Below, piece by piece: positions 18,176 to 28,979 of a DNA stretch of 64,000 bases. This DNA is from Candidatus Brocadia sp. (GTDB lineage: Bacteria > Planctomycetota > Brocadiia > Brocadiales > Brocadiaceae): the NCBI GenBank assembly GCA_021646415.1, contig SOEU01000002.1:1-64000 (forward strand), in the 5' to 3' direction. Numbering within the stretch: the first letter of the stretch is position 1; the number at the start of each line of letters is the position of its first letter. The notes beneath the pieces are model-generated. The model saw only the letters and a list, made by a program, of their open reading frames with translations. It ran no database searches and was not told where the DNA came from. Made by a program: the position numbers and the translations under genes.

Positions 18176-18234
18176 TAAAAAAATTACTTAAAAAGGAAGA
18201 TTTTACTCAGTAATCCTATTTTCGTACCAATATT

Positions 18235-19893
18235 ATGATTATGTCGACTTCTCCACTTGCAGGCAAGCTGGCGCCGAAGGAGATGCTGGTTGATGTGGCG
18301 CAGCTCATAGAGGAGTATTATAAGCGTCGCCCTGATATGCAGGACCACAGTCAACTGGTCAGTTTTGGCACCAGCGGACATCGAGGGTCGCCACTGAACG
18401 GCACTTTCACCGAGTCACATATTCTGGCTATTACGCAAGCTATCTGTGACTATCGGCACAGTAAAGGTACCGATGGGCTGCTTTACATGGGCAAGGATAC
18501 ACACGCCGTATCCGGGCCGGCACAGCGAACAGCGCTGGAAGTGTTGGCGGCCAACAATGTGGAGGTTGTCATCCAGCAAAATGACGGTGTCACGCCAACG
18601 CCGGTTATTTCATGGGCTATCCTCGTTTACAATCTCAGGCGCAAGGAGCATCTGGCTGACGGTATCGTTGTCACACCGTCACATAATCCGCCTGAGGATG
18701 GAGGGTTTAAGTACAACCCGGCCAATGGCGGCCCGGCTGATACGGATGTGACCAAGTGGATACAAAATCGAGCCAATGATCTACTCCGAAAGAATAACGT
18801 TGATGTAAAACGCGTGCCGTTCACTTCAGCAATCAAAGCCAGGAGTACCCATCAGGAAGATCTAATCCTGCCCTATGTCAATGACCTGCAGAGCGTCATT
18901 GATATGGACGCCATCCGCACGGCCGGCCTCAAGTTGGGCGTTGACCCGCTCGGCGGAGCATCGGGACCCTACTGGGAACGGATCAATTCCATCTATCAAT
19001 TGAACATCACCGTGGTAAATCAGAATGTCGATCCGACTTTCTCGTTTATGACAGTCGATCACGACGGCAGGATACGTATGGACTGCTCAAGTGCCTACGC
19101 GATGACGCGTCTTGTCAGCCTCAAGGATAAATACCGACTTGCCTTTGCCAACGACCCGGATGCAGATCGCCATGGAGTCGTTACGCCATCGGCTGGTTTG
19201 ATGAATCCCAACCATTACTTAGCCGTGGCCATCCGCTATCTGCTCACACATCGCCCCAGCTGGCCTGCGCACGCTGTGGTTGGAAAGACGCTGGTGAGCA
19301 GCAGTATGATAGACCGGGTGGTGCAAAAGCTGGGCCGCAGGCTGTCCGAAGTGCCAGTGGGATTCAAGTGGTTTACACCGGGACTGTTCGATGGCTCATA
19401 CTGCTTTGGCGGCGAAGAAAGCGCCGGCGCAAGCTTTTTGCGACGGGACGGCACGGTATGGACGACCGATAAGGATGGGCCGATTATGGCTCTTCTTGCG
19501 GCCGAGATCACCGCCCGCACTGACAAGGACCCGGGCGAGCATTACAGCGAGCTTACTGCTGAGTTTGGCACACCCTACTACACACGCATCGATGCGCCCG
19601 CTACGCCTGAGCAAAAAGAAAAACTGCAGAGACTGTCGCCAGCCAACGTAAAAGAGTCGAAACTGGCCGGTGAGCCAATTACCGCAAAATTGACATCTGC
19701 ACCCGGCAACGGAGCACCGATCGGCGGCTTAAAGGTCGTTGCCGCCAGCGGCTGGTTCGCGGCACGGCCATCCGGTACCGAGAACATTTATAAAATTTAC
19801 GCAGAGAGCTTTAAGGATCAAATGCATCTGGACATCATTGTAGATGAGGCTCAACAGATTGTGAACGATGCGTTGGGAGTCTCGTCGAAATAG
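18235..19893 (+). CDS. pgm: Phosphoglucomutase (alpha-D-glucose phosphate-specific)
   Basis: A 552-residue enzyme interconverting glucose-1-P and glucose-6-P, matching the E. coli Pgm length. The four active-site elements are present: phosphoserine loop TPSHNPP with Ser149, metal loop NDPDADRHG near residue 307, sugar-specificity loop GGEESAGAS, and phosphate-binding loop [20 protein letters not shown] near residue 44 is the family start motif. The ribosome-binding site is weak; the ATG at 18241 is an equally possible start. It sits between glgP and pgi, 21 bp ahead of the latter, so the three form a direct route from glycogen to fructose-6-P. Confidence 0.94.
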   Translation: MIMSTSPLAGKLAPKEMLVDVAQLIEEYYKRRPDMQDHSQLVSFGTSGHRGSPLNGTFTESHILAITQAICDYRHSKGTDGLLYMGKDTHAVSGPAQRTALEVLAANNVEVVIQQNDGVTPTPVISWAILVYNLRRKEHLADGIVVTPSHNPPEDGGFKYNPANGGPADTDVTKWIQNRANDLLRKNNVDVKRVPFTSAIKARSTHQEDLILPYVNDLQSVIDMDAIRTAGLKLGVDPLGGASGPYWERINSIYQLNITVVNQNVDPTFSFMTVDHDGRIRMDCSSAYAMTRLVSLKDKYRLAFANDPDADRHGVVTPSAGLMNPNHYLAVAIRYLLTHRPSWPAHAVVGKTLVSSSMIDRVVQKLGRRLSEVPVGFKWFTPGLFDGSYCFGGEESAGASFLRRDGTVWTTDKDGPIMALLAAEITARTDKDPGEHYSELTAEFGTPYYTRIDAPATPEQKEKLQRLSPANVKESKLAGEPITAKLTSAPGNGAPIGGLKVVAASGWFAARPSGTENIYKIYAESFKDQMHLDIIVDEAQQIVNDALGVSSK

Positions 19894-19914
19894 AATATTA
19901 AAAGCAAACGGGGA

Positions 19915-21558
19915 ATGAATATGACAAGACACATTAAGCCGCTCAGCAAACGTGCGGCATGGAAAGCACTGAACACCCACTACAAAAAAGTTCAATCCCT
20001 GCATCTTCGCACGCTTTTCGCCGACGACCCAAAACGCGGCGAGCGTATGGTCGCCGAGGCAGCAGGCATTTACCTGGATTACTCGAAAAATCGCATTACC
20101 GATGAAACTCTCAAACTCCTTGTTCAATTGGCTGAGGAATCCGGCCTGCGCGAGCAAATTGACGCCATGTTTCGCGGGGAGAAGATAAACATCACGGAGA
20201 ACCGGGCCGTTTTGCATGTGGCACTTCGAGCCCCACGGGGGATAACTATTCTCTCTGATGGCAAAAATGTGGTACCTGAGGTCCATGCAGTACTCGACAA
20301 GATGACTGACTTTTCCAACCGCGTCAGGCAAGGCACATGGAGAGGCCATACGGGGAAATCCATACGTAACATCGTCAATATCGGCATCGGGGGCTCGGAC
20401 CTTGGGCCGGTAATGGCCTATGAGGCGCTCAGGCATTACAGCGACCGCCGCATGACCTTCCGGTTTGTTTCAAACATCGACGGCACTGATTTCGCAGAAG
20501 CAGTTCAAGACCTCGACCCCGAACAGACTCTTTTTATCGTCTCTTCAAAAACATTTACCACATTAGAGACCATGACGAATGCCCAAACCGCCCGTGTGTG
20601 GTTGCTGAAAGGGCTTGATGGAGATGAAAAGGCCATAGCGAAGCACTTTGTCGCTGTTTCGACGAACGAGGCCGAGGTGGCGAAGTTTGGCATCGATACG
20701 GCTAATATGTTCGGATTCTGGGATTGGGTCGGCGGGCGGTATTCGATGGACTCTGCGATCGGCCTTTCGACGATGCTTGCCATCGGTCCGGACAACTTCA
20801 GCGCGATGCTGGACGGATTCCATCAGATGGATGAGCATTTTCGTAACACGCCGTTTGATCGCAACCTGCCTGTGCTTATGGCTTTGCTGACCATCTGGTA
20901 TACCGATTTTTTTGATGCCCATACTATTGCAGTTTTGCCCTACGAGCAGTACCTCAACCGTTTTCCGGCATATCTTCAACAATTGACCATGGAGAGTAAT
21001 GGCAAATATATTACGCTTGATGGAGTCAAGGTTGACTATCAGACCAGCCCGGTCTACTGGGGCGAACCGGGCACCAACGGCCAGCACTCTTTCTATCAGT
21101 TGATTCATCAGGGGACTCGGCTTATTCCCTGTGATTTTATAGCATTCGATACATCGCTTAACCCTCTTGGCCGCCACCACGATCTGTTGATGGCGAATGT
21201 TTTTGCTCAGGCCGAGGCGCTGGCCTTCGGCAAGACGGCGGAACAGGTAAAGGCCGAAGGAACACCGAACTGGCTCGTGCCGCATCGGGTTTTTGAGGGT
21301 AACCGGACGTCGAACATAATCATGGCAGACCGGCTTTCGCCAGAAATACTGGGCAAACTCGTTGCCCTCTATGAACATTGTGTCTTCACCCAGGGTGTTA
21401 TCTGGCAGATTGACTCATTCGACCAGTGGGGTGTCGAACTGGGCAAGGTGCTGGCTCAGCGCATCATCCCCGAACTTGAGAGCAAATCGGAACCTGAGCT
21501 TGCCCATGACAGTTCGACAAACAATCTGATACGTCGCTATCGCAGGAACAAATCATGA
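19915..21558 (+). CDS. pgi: Glucose-6-phosphate isomerase (stand-alone)
   Basis: A 547-residue GPI-family enzyme converting glucose-6-P to fructose-6-P. Signature segments include [18 protein letters not shown] (about 146-163), [15 protein letters not shown] for the sugar phosphate, [13 protein letters not shown] with the catalytic region, MESNGKYI with the catalytic Glu, and the [14 protein letters not shown] histidine motif. It is a full-length classical GPI, distinct from the shorter archaeal/transaldolase-linked Pgi domain in the fusion at 5130-8420, so the island carries two isomerases of different lineage. GGGG lies 7-8 nt before the first ATG; an ATG two codons later (19921) is an alternative start. 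Confidence 0.95.
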   Translation: MNMTRHIKPLSKRAAWKALNTHYKKVQSLHLRTLFADDPKRGERMVAEAAGIYLDYSKNRITDETLKLLVQLAEESGLREQIDAMFRGEKINITENRAVLHVALRAPRGITILSDGKNVVPEVHAVLDKMTDFSNRVRQGTWRGHTGKSIRNIVNIGIGGSDLGPVMAYEALRHYSDRRMTFRFVSNIDGTDFAEAVQDLDPEQTLFIVSSKTFTTLETMTNAQTARVWLLKGLDGDEKAIAKHFVAVSTNEAEVAKFGIDTANMFGFWDWVGGRYSMDSAIGLSTMLAIGPDNFSAMLDGFHQMDEHFRNTPFDRNLPVLMALLTIWYTDFFDAHTIAVLPYEQYLNRFPAYLQQLTMESNGKYITLDGVKVDYQTSPVYWGEPGTNGQHSFYQLIHQGTRLIPCDFIAFDTSLNPLGRHHDLLMANVFAQAEALAFGKTAEQVKAEGTPNWLVPHRVFEGNRTSNIIMADRLSPEILGKLVALYEHCVFTQGVIWQIDSFDQWGVELGKVLAQRIIPELESKSEPELAHDSSTNNLIRRYRRNKS

Positions 21559-21629
21559 CTAAGAGAGAGAAGGTTGGAATGCTTGTAAGAGATAGGGTCT
21601 GAATGAAAACAACCAAAACGGTCATTTCG

Positions 21630-21890
21630 AGCAAGGCGAATGTGCTCGCAATGACGATCTATAGTATTACTGTGTAAAAACTTCTTTTTTTATAAGTTTT
21701 TTCACAACCCTATTTATCCCTTATCAGGACGTACAGTTTGTTTATGAGAGAAAGATTGCTTCGCTTCGCTCGCAATGACAACGCACACTATGTCATCAAA
21801 GGCATAGCCAGTGTCATTGCGAGGGTATTTTCCGAAGCAATCTCCCGCTTTCACAACGGAGAATTGGTTGCGGCTTCGCTGCGCTAGGTA
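21630..21890. repeat. Gap between pgi and fba with dispersed 'GCAATGAC' repeats
   Basis: This 380-bp gap holds several arms of the CATTGCGAG/CTCGCAATGAC family: one at about 21620-21660, and a hairpin from AAGATTGCTTCGC (about 21750) to GAAGCAATCTCCC (about 21845). No gene is seen. AAAGGAG lies 6 nt before the downstream aldolase start. Confidence 0.6.
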
Positions 21891-21940
21891 TATGTATTTA
21901 AGATGTTGACTATAGATACGGTTTAAGGAAAGGAGTTTCT

Positions 21941-22891
21941 ATGGCGCTTGTTTCATCAAAGAAAATGTTTCAGATGGCTTACAAGAACGGCTACGCCATT
22001 GGCGCGTTCAATGTCAACAATATGGAGATTATTCAGGGTATCATAGCTGCCGTTCGGGAAGAAAAGGCGCCTGTTATTCTCCAGATTTCAAAAGGGGCGC
22101 GTGAATACGCAAGCATAAGTTATCTGAGAGCTATTATTGATGTTGCTGTGAAGGAAAACCCTGATATTCCTGTCTGCATACACCTTGACCACGGCGATAC
22201 CTTTGAACTTTGCAAGCAGTGTATTGATGATGGTTATACTTCCGTCATGATTGACGCCTCCCATTTCCCTTTTGAGGAGAATGTCAGGCTTACCAGGAAA
22301 GTCGTTGAATATGCACACGCCCGCGGAGTGGTCGTTGAGGCCGAATTAGGTCAGCTCGGCGGTATCGAAGAGCATGTTGTCGGCGTAAGCGCTGATGATG
22401 TATTAAAGCACCTGACCGACCCAAACCAGGCTGTCGAGTTTGTTGAAAAGACCGGCTGCGATTCGCTTGCCATTGCCTGTGGTACCAGTCATGGTGCGTA
22501 CAAGTTCAAAACCGAACCGAAAATCGCTTTTGACGTAATTGAGGCTGTCGGCAAAAAGCTTCCCGGTTTTCCGCTGGTGATGCATGGGGCAAGCAGTGTT
22601 CTGCCTGAGTTCAGGGAATTGATCAACAAGTACGGAGGGAAGATGCCTGATGCAATGGGTGTGCCTGAGAGCGCTATCTCCAGGGCGGCAAAAATGGCGG
22701 TCTGCAAGGTCAATATCGATACAGATCTGCGTATGGCGATGACTGCCAGTATACGGCAGGTTTTTGCCGAAAGGCCCGACGAGTTCGACCCTCGCAAGTA
22801 TCTTGGCCCTGCCAGGGAGGCTATTGCGGGCATGGTAAAGCATAAACTCACTGTTTTGTGTTGTGCAGGAAAAGCCGCCGAGTGCTGTTAA
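21941..22891 (+). CDS. fba: Class II fructose-bisphosphate aldolase
   Basis: A 316-residue zinc-dependent aldolase cleaving fructose-1,6-bisphosphate to dihydroxyacetone phosphate and glyceraldehyde-3-P. Motifs: GAFNVNNMEI near residue 21, HLDHGD at 81-86 with a metal-binding His, VEAELGQLGG (131-140) with the conserved Glu, GTSHGAYK, VMHGASSV with another metal His, and the phosphate-binding VNIDTDLRMAMT. The strong AAAGGAG ribosome site supports the start. It ends in an unusual AAECC tail. It lies between pgi and the phosphoketolase gene in the same orientation but with long spacers on both sides, so it may be separately transcribed. Confidence 0.94.
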   Translation: MALVSSKKMFQMAYKNGYAIGAFNVNNMEIIQGIIAAVREEKAPVILQISKGAREYASISYLRAIIDVAVKENPDIPVCIHLDHGDTFELCKQCIDDGYTSVMIDASHFPFEENVRLTRKVVEYAHARGVVVEAELGQLGGIEEHVVGVSADDVLKHLTDPNQAVEFVEKTGCDSLAIACGTSHGAYKFKTEPKIAFDVIEAVGKKLPGFPLVMHGASSVLPEFRELINKYGGKMPDAMGVPESAISRAAKMAVCKVNIDTDLRMAMTASIRQVFAERPDEFDPRKYLGPAREAIAGMVKHKLTVLCCAGKAAECC

Positions 22892-23244
22892 ACTCAAAAC
22901 CCAGGATAGGATATTGGGACGAGAGATGAGCGAGAAAATTTGTATCGATTTTCAGTAACATAGGTTAAAAAAAATAATGGTTACCTGTGATAGCGATCTG
23001 CCTCATACCGACCACCAAGTCGCAAACAAATCCACCTTAAAAAAGGGCGGGGGTTGTATAATTTTACTAAAAATGTCTGGTATGGGAACGATTATGATAA
23101 GCAATTACACCTGATATGAGTAACTATTCAGCTACGCTGAATAGTTACTGATATGAGTGAATTTTAAAGCAATACATGGCGTGAATATGACTATTTTCAA
23201 CGCTTTTCAATCCTTGCAGACACTCAAGAAAAAGGGGAGGTACA
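22892..23244. other. Intergenic region upstream of phosphoketolase
   Basis: About 350 bp without a supportable gene. A small inverted repeat (TAACTATTCAG CTACG CTGAATAGTTA, 23119-23145) is the only clear structure; it may be a terminator-like or dispersed hairpin. The ribosome site GGGGAGG for the next gene lies at 23234-23240. Confidence 0.5.
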
Positions 23245-25611
23245 ATGGAAAATCCATTAACGAACAAAGAGCTGGAACTGATGAACGCCTATTGGCGGGC
23301 GTGTAATTATCTTTCCGTGGGCATGATCTATCTCAAAGACAACCCTCTGCTCAGGGAGCCCCTGAAGCCGGAGCATGTGAAGCACCGGCTGCTCGGCCAC
23401 TGGGGCGCGAGTCCTGCGCTATCTTTCGTTTGGGTGCATCTCAACCGGATGATCGTCAAGCATGATCTCAACGTGATCTTTGTGGCCGGGCCTGGCCACG
23501 GCGCGCCCGGAGTGCTGGGGCCGGCATATCTCGAAGGCACCTACTCCGAGATCTATCCGGACAAGAGCGAGGATGCGGATGGGATGCAGAAGTTCTTTAA
23601 GCAATTCTCCTTCCCCGGCCATATCGGAAGCCACGTCACTCCGGAAACCCCTGGTTCCATCCACGAGGGCGGAGAACTTGGCTACAGTCTCTCGCACGCT
23701 TACGGCATGGCGCTCGACAACCCGGATCTCATCGTCGCCTGCGTGGTGGGTGACGGCGAGGCGGAAACCGGACCACTCGCTACCGCGTGGCATTCCAACA
23801 AGTTTATCAATCCGGTGCGCGACGGCGCAGTGCTGCCAATCCTGAACCTCAATGGCTATAAGATCGCAAACCCAACGATCCTTGCACGGATTAGCCACGA
23901 GGAGTTGGAAGCATTGTTTGTCGGCTACGGCTACAAGCCCTATTTCGTTGAAGGGAGCGACCCTGCTGAGATGCATAAAAAGATGGCGGTTACGCTGGAA
24001 GAGACAATCGGCGAGATCCGTGCCCAGCAGAAAACGGCACGGGAATCGAATAACCCCTTCCGCCCGCACTGGCCCATGATCGTGCTGCGTTCCCCTAAGG
24101 GCTGGACCGGACCGAAGGAGATAAAAGGACACAAAGTGGAAGGTTTCTGGCGCTCGCATCAGGTGCCCTTTGCCGACGTGCGCGACAATCCGGAGAATTT
24201 AAAGCTTCTGGAAGACTGGATGCGCAGCTACAAGCCCGAGGAACTGTTCGATGCGGGCGGCAAGCTCGCGCCAGAACTCAAGGCTCTGGCGCCCAGGGGG
24301 AATCGGCGCATGAGCGCCAACCCGCATGCCAACGGCGGACTCCTGCGCAAAGAACTCAAGCTTCCTGATTTTCGCAAATACGCTGTAGAAGTGTCTTCCC
24401 GCGGTACAGTGCAATACGAGAACACCAAACCCCTCGGCGAGTACCTGCGCGACGTGATGAAGAACAACATGACAAGCTTCCGCGTCTTTGGCCCGGACGA
24501 GACAGCATCTAACCGGCTCCAGGCTATCTACGAGGTGAGCAAGAAGACCTGGATGGCGGATATGTTGCCGGAGGATGCCGACGGCGGCGAGCTCGCTCGT
24601 GATGGCCGCGTTATGGAGATGCTTTCCGAGCACACACTCATCGGCTGGCTGGAAGGATATCTGCTTACGGGGCGCCACGGATTTTTTCATACCTATGAAG
24701 CCTTTGCCCACGTTATCGATTCCATGTTCAATCAGCACGCCAAATGGCTGGACATCTGCAAAAACCACGTGCCGTGGCGGGCATCGGTCGCTTCCGAGAA
24801 TATCCTGCTGTCGTCCACGGTCTGGCGCCAGGACCACAACGGATTTTCTCATCAGGACCCTGGATTCATTGACCTTGTAACCAACAAGAGCCCGTCGGTC
24901 ACGCGTATCTATCTGCCGCCCGACGCCAATACGCTCTTGGCTGTCGCCGATCACTGCCTGCGCAGCACCGACTATATCAACGTCATCGTTGCCGACAAGC
25001 AGAAGCATCTGCAGTTTACTGCTATAGACGAGGCGATCGTTCACTGCGCCAAAGGCCTCGGTATCTGGGGACGGGCGAGCACTGATGCGGGCGAGGAGCC
25101 GGATGTAGTTTTAGCTTCCTGCGGCGACGTTGCCACCATGGAGGCGTTAGCCGCAGCCGCCATCTTGCGCGAGCGGGTGCCGGATTTGAAGCTGCGCTTC
25201 GTCAACGTGGTGGATCTGTTCAAGCTGCAGCCAGCATCTGAGCATCCGCACGGATCAACGGAGCGCGAGTTCGATAGCCTGTTCACCACGGACAAGCCCA
25301 TCATCTTTAATTTCCACGGCTATCCGTGGCTCATCCATAAGCTCTCGTACCGTTTCAGGGGACATGATAACCTGCACGTGCGTGGTTACAAGGAAAAGGG
25401 CAACATCAATACTCCGCTCGAACTGGCGATGCTGAATGAAACATCACGTTTCCATCTGGTCATCGACATCATTGACCGGGTGCCGAAGCTGCGCACGAAG
25501 GCAGCGCATTTAAAGGAGCAAATGAAGAATGCCATCATAGATAACCTGCGCTACGCGCACGAGCAGGGCACAGACCGGCCGGAGATCGCCAATTGGACCT
25601 GGCCGTATTAG
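23245..25611 (+). CDS. xfp: Phosphoketolase (xylulose-5-P / fructose-6-P)
   Basis: A 788-residue thiamine-diphosphate enzyme that splits xylulose-5-P or fructose-6-P with phosphate to acetyl-phosphate plus glyceraldehyde-3-P or erythrose-4-P. Family features: [45 protein letters not shown], the ThDP motif [11 protein letters not shown], and DDNGFSHQ-like [12 protein letters not shown] in the pyrimidine domain. Length is normal for Xfp. The strong GGGGAGG site confirms the start. Its product acetyl-phosphate is the substrate of the AckA-PduL fusion at 9806-12100. Whether it accepts fructose-6-P, xylulose-5-P or both cannot be told from the sequence. Confidence 0.95.
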   Translation: MENPLTNKELELMNAYWRACNYLSVGMIYLKDNPLLREPLKPEHVKHRLLGHWGASPALSFVWVHLNRMIVKHDLNVIFVAGPGHGAPGVLGPAYLEGTYSEIYPDKSEDADGMQKFFKQFSFPGHIGSHVTPETPGSIHEGGELGYSLSHAYGMALDNPDLIVACVVGDGEAETGPLATAWHSNKFINPVRDGAVLPILNLNGYKIANPTILARISHEELEALFVGYGYKPYFVEGSDPAEMHKKMAVTLEETIGEIRAQQKTARESNNPFRPHWPMIVLRSPKGWTGPKEIKGHKVEGFWRSHQVPFADVRDNPENLKLLEDWMRSYKPEELFDAGGKLAPELKALAPRGNRRMSANPHANGGLLRKELKLPDFRKYAVEVSSRGTVQYENTKPLGEYLRDVMKNNMTSFRVFGPDETASNRLQAIYEVSKKTWMADMLPEDADGGELARDGRVMEMLSEHTLIGWLEGYLLTGRHGFFHTYEAFAHVIDSMFNQHAKWLDICKNHVPWRASVASENILLSSTVWRQDHNGFSHQDPGFIDLVTNKSPSVTRIYLPPDANTLLAVADHCLRSTDYINVIVADKQKHLQFTAIDEAIVHCAKGLGIWGRASTDAGEEPDVVLASCGDVATMEALAAAAILRERVPDLKLRFVNVVDLFKLQPASEHPHGSTEREFDSLFTTDKPIIFNFHGYPWLIHKLSYRFRGHDNLHVRGYKEKGNINTPLELAMLNETSRFHLVIDIIDRVPKLRTKAAHLKEQMKNAIIDNLRYAHEQGTDRPEIANWTWPY

Positions 25612-25677
25612 TCAAAGGACGTGGGCAATCTATCGAACAGGTGAATTAGGTATTCGGCACCTTTTTCATTGTTATGT

Positions 25678-25701
25678 AGAGGCAATTCATGAATTGCCTC
25701 T
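25678..25701. repeat. Perfect 24-bp palindrome AGAGGCAATTCA..
   Basis: AGAGGCAATTCA/TGAATTGCCTCT forms a perfect hairpin 66 bp after the phosphoketolase stop. There is no T-run after it, so it is not a canonical terminator; related GGCAATTTATTGCC hairpins occur at 44754-44775 and 44881-44902. Confidence 0.6.
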
Positions 25702-25831
25702 GCAAAGATTGAAAATTTCGTAACTATTTATCGAAAACTGAAAAACCGGAAAAGAGTGCGCTCCGGTCACAGCATGGCTTGCGGTCAGAGTGCCCCAATC
25801 TGGACGATATGATTGAAATTTGAGGTGAGAC

Positions 25832-25966
25832 ATGCGTATTGCAATAGGTTCAGATCATGCCGGATTCGACATGACGATCCCGCGCTGCGTGGCGAATGCC
25901 GATGAAGCGATCGCGCTCATACATGAGCGCCACACGACATGGCACAACAAGAAGGAGAAAACGTAA
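25832..25966 (+). pseudogene. Deletion scar: RpiB start joined to LOG-protein tail
   Basis: A 44-codon frame begins [13 protein letters not shown], the start of RpiB, and continues in frame as MTIPRCVANADEAIALIHE, the tail of the LOG protein (compare 9316-9375). The same two genes stand in this order at 5130-9406. A deletion of roughly 4 kb in a second copy of that segment explains the join. GAGGTGAGAC precedes the ATG, so the original ribosome site survives. The peptide has neither RpiB nor LOG active-site residues. It lies 220 bp after xfp, implying a former xfp-rpiB..LOG arrangement. Confidence 0.85.
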
Positions 25967-26047
25967 AGAACTTTGCAGGCAGACAGGCTTCAAGCTTATA
26001 TAAAAAAGGCGAGAGTAACAATTTGTTTTTTTGCGGTTACTACAGGT

Positions 26048-26085
26048 AAAAAACTTGCAACCCTTTTTATTTCAGGATTAAAATA
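26048..26085 (+). promoter_or_regulatory. Promoter-like element C before the efflux operon
   Basis: AAAAAACTTGCAA matches the start of element A; TTGCAA (26055-26060) is followed after 18 bp by TAAAAT (26079-26084), a good -10. Beyond this core the similarity to elements A and B fades. It lies about 110 bp upstream of the HlyD-family gene. Confidence 0.45.
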
Positions 26086-26191
26086 ATTTGTTGCAAAAAT
26101 GCAGCGTTATCATGAGGAAACGCATTGAATTAAAAATAAAAACAGTTACTGAAAAGAAAAAAATAGAACAGTAAAATCACAGGAGTCTTCT

Positions 26192-27226
26192 ATGTCCAAA
26201 ATTATCTCCAAAAAGTCTTTGATGTGGATCATTCCGGTAGTCGTTGTCGCGGGCGCTGCGTTCTTCGGTTATCAGTATTGGAAGTCAAAGAAATACGCGC
26301 TGCCGGAGGGGATCGCCTCGGGTAACGGCCGGATCGAGAGCAAACTGGTCGATGTCGCCGCCAAGGAACCGCTCAGGGTCAAGGAAATCCTCGTCGATGA
26401 GGGCGATCGTGTCGAACCTGGTCAGGTGCTGGTAAGGCTGGACACTATCACGCTGGATGCCGAGCTGGCTCAGGCCAAGGCAAACGTCGCCGCCACGCAG
26501 GAGCGCCTGGCGATCGCCAACGCCGCCATCGCCAGGGCAAAAAGCGAGATTGAACTTGCCAGGATAGAGGTCGAACGCACCCGAAAACTCGTCGAAGAAC
26601 GCGCCGGCTCGCAGCGTGAGTACGATGTCCGCAGGACGGCATTGGAAACAACCACGGCCGCACTCGCGGAAGAGGAAGCGAGGCTGCAAACCGCCAGGCA
26701 AGAGGTCGAAGTCGCGCAGGCAAACGTATTGACGATCCAGACCCGCATCGACGATGCGACGCTCAGGTCCCCAGTCCGCGGAAGAGTACTTTATCGCCTG
26801 GCCGAGGTTGGCGAGGTCCTGGCTCCCGGCGGGAAAGCACTGACGTTAGTGAACTTGAAAGACATCTATATGGAGATATTCCTTCCCGCACAACAGGCCG
26901 CCAAGTTGAAGATTGGCGTCGAAGGGCGGATTACCCTTGACCATGCTCCCGGCCTCGCAGCGGCCGGGTATGTGAGCTTCGTGTCCCCGGAGGCGCAATT
27001 CACTCCCAAGCAGGTCGAGACACGCAGCGAGCGTGAGAAGCTGATGTTCCGCGTCAAGATACAGGTGCCTGAAGAGCTGGCCGTCGCTTACATGGATTAC
27101 GTCAAGACGGGCGTCCGGGGTGTCGGATATGTCAAGGTGGATGAATCCGCTGTCTGGCCGCACTGGCTGCAGAATCTCTTGACGCTGCCCTCAAAGGCGA
27201 TTGAACACCCCAGGGAGGTGCCTTGA
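26192..27226 (+). CDS. HlyD-family periplasmic adaptor (YhiI-like)
   Basis: A 344-residue membrane-fusion protein: one N-terminal transmembrane helix (about 10-27), a lipoyl/barrel-sandwich half (VDVAAKEPLRVKEILVDEGDRVEPGQVLVRLD, about 51-83 overall), a long coiled-coil hairpin (about 88-190, rich in A/E/R), the second lipoyl half with TLRSPVRGRVLY, and a beta-barrel. It would bridge an inner-membrane exporter to an outer-membrane channel. It begins a four-gene set with an OMF, an RbbA-like ABC protein and an ABC-2 permease, the order seen in yhiI-rbbA-yhhJ loci plus an outer-membrane factor. Its stop overlaps the next ATG by one base (TGATG). Confidence 0.9.
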   Translation: MSKIISKKSLMWIIPVVVVAGAAFFGYQYWKSKKYALPEGIASGNGRIESKLVDVAAKEPLRVKEILVDEGDRVEPGQVLVRLDTITLDAELAQAKANVAATQERLAIANAAIARAKSEIELARIEVERTRKLVEERAGSQREYDVRRTALETTTAALAEEEARLQTARQEVEVAQANVLTIQTRIDDATLRSPVRGRVLYRLAEVGEVLAPGGKALTLVNLKDIYMEIFLPAQQAAKLKIGVEGRITLDHAPGLAAAGYVSFVSPEAQFTPKQVETRSEREKLMFRVKIQVPEELAVAYMDYVKTGVRGVGYVKVDESAVWPHWLQNLLTLPSKAIEHPREVP

Positions 27227-28860
27227 TGTGCAATAACGATGCAAAGCCAACGATATACGGAAGGCATTGGGCCATTGCGGGTACGGCTTCACTCCTGAGC
27301 ATGGTATTGGCGCTGAGCGGGTGTGCGGTAGGACCCGACTTTGTGAAACCTGAAGCCAAAATTCAGGAAAACTGGAGCGAGAAAGGTGACTCACGGGTCG
27401 CAACTCAGGCTGCCGTTGCCAGCCAGTGGTGGAGAGCATTCAATGACCTGACATTAGATCAATTAATCAAACTCGCTTATCAGCAAAACCTTCCGTTGCA
27501 GATTACTGGTCTGAGAATTCTGGAAGCCCGTGCCCGGTTAGGTATTGCCATCGGCCAGCAGTTTCCCCAGCAGCAAGAGGTATTTGGCAGTGCAACCAGG
27601 GAGGGTATTAGTGAAAATGCGCCCAATAGTTCTTTTAGGGACCGAAATTATTGGGATTATCAGGTTGGTTTTGATGCGGTCTGGGAATTGGATTTCTGGG
27701 GCAAGTTTCGGCGGGACGTGCAAGCAGCCCACGCCAGTTTGATTGCCTCGGAGGCTGACTACGATGACGCGCTTGTCTCGCTCACTGCGGAAGTCGCCCG
27801 CACCTATACGGTGATTCGAACCTTTGAGGTACTCATTGAACTAACCCGTGAAAACGTCAAACTTCAGGAGGAAGGGCTAAAGATTGCCGAGTCTCGTTTC
27901 CGCCACGGTGTCGTCACGGAACTGGATGTAGCGCAGGCCCGCACGTTATTAGAAAGTACCCGGGCTTCCATACCCCAGCTACAAAGCGGGCTGCGGCAGG
28001 CGCAAAACGCCTTGAGCACGCTGTTAGGGCAACCGCCGGGCGCAATTCAGACATTCCTGAACGGCCAGAAAGGGATTCCAACGGCGCCTGCGGAAGTGGC
28101 CGTCAGCGTACCGGCTGAATTGCTGCGGCGGCGTCCGGATATCCGGAGCGCGGAGCTTTCTGCCGCTGCACAGTGTGCCCGTATTGGCATTGCCAAAGCG
28201 GATCTCTATCCCAGTTTTTCGCTTTTTGGTGAGATCGGGTTTCAGAGCAGCAGCCAGGGTGGGGTGCAGTCCAACAATACGCACTTTGATAATATCTTTG
28301 ACTCAGGCAGCTTCTTCTATTCCTTTGGCCCGGCGGTTCAGTGGCCCTTTTTCAATTACGGACGTATAGAGAACAATGTACGCGTCCAGGACGCACGGTT
28401 TCAGCAATTGCTCGTCAACTACAAAAACACTGTGCTTAGGGCAGCCCAGGAATCGGAAGACGCCTTGATTGGCTTTCTCAAAGCCCAGGAAGCCACAGCT
28501 TTTGTGCAAAACTCCGTAAATGCTGCCCAGAGATCGGTGGAGATAGCCTTGGTGCAATATCGGGAAGGCGCCGTGGATTATCAGCGCGTGTTAGATACGC
28601 AACGCATTTTATTACAGGAGGATGTCCGCTTGACCGAGACGCGCTCATCCATTGCCACGAATTTGATTGCCCTTTACAAGGCGTTGGGCGGGGGCTGGGA
28701 ATTGCGCCAGGGCCAACCAGTTATTGCAGAAAGTGCGCTAACCGAGATGCAAAAACGGACCAACTGGGGCCGTTTGTTGCCGCCGCCGTCACCGAAACCG
28801 GAGGATTTAAAACCGCTGCCAACCCGGGATGTACCGGTTATAAAAAAGCCTTACTGGTAA
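27226..28860 (+). CDS. Outer-membrane efflux lipoprotein (NodT/OprM type)
   Basis: A 544-residue TolC-like channel subunit. The lipobox ends at Cys33 (LALSGC) and is followed by AVGPDFVKP, the standard start of NodT-family proteins. Two OEP repeats follow, with RILEARARLGIAIGQQFPQQ, the LDFWGKFRRDVQAA segment and RRRPDIRSAELSAAAQCARIG (RRPDI is diagnostic). The ATG at 27226 overlaps the adaptor stop; a TTG one codon earlier is less likely. It would form the outer-membrane exit for the adaptor and ABC exporter in this operon. The C-terminal tail is Pro/Lys-rich. Confidence 0.92.
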   Translation: MCNNDAKPTIYGRHWAIAGTASLLSMVLALSGCAVGPDFVKPEAKIQENWSEKGDSRVATQAAVASQWWRAFNDLTLDQLIKLAYQQNLPLQITGLRILEARARLGIAIGQQFPQQQEVFGSATREGISENAPNSSFRDRNYWDYQVGFDAVWELDFWGKFRRDVQAAHASLIASEADYDDALVSLTAEVARTYTVIRTFEVLIELTRENVKLQEEGLKIAESRFRHGVVTELDVAQARTLLESTRASIPQLQSGLRQAQNALSTLLGQPPGAIQTFLNGQKGIPTAPAEVAVSVPAELLRRRPDIRSAELSAAAQCARIGIAKADLYPSFSLFGEIGFQSSSQGGVQSNNTHFDNIFDSGSFFYSFGPAVQWPFFNYGRIENNVRVQDARFQQLLVNYKNTVLRAAQESEDALIGFLKAQEATAFVQNSVNAAQRSVEIALVQYREGAVDYQRVLDTQRILLQEDVRLTETRSSIATNLIALYKALGGGWELRQGQPVIAESALTEMQKRTNWGRLLPPPSPKPEDLKPLPTRDVPVIKKPYW

Positions 28861-28979
28861 AGACTTCCGTAGCTGAACCGTTTGATAAGCCTGGCGATGG
28901 AAAGGCTATAAAAACAGTGTGATGTGTAAAACTATGCTAAACGTGTTCATTCATTGTGATTTATTCAAAATATGAAGAC

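Noticed and set aside
25678-25701. Intrinsic terminator after phosphoketolase
   Set aside because: The hairpin is perfect but no T-run follows, and similar hairpins occur as dispersed repeats elsewhere, so it is listed only as a repeat.
25832-25966. A functional 44-residue RpiB-like peptide
   Set aside because: It contains neither the catalytic Cys/His of RpiB nor the PGGxGT motif of LOG; it is best read as a deletion scar.
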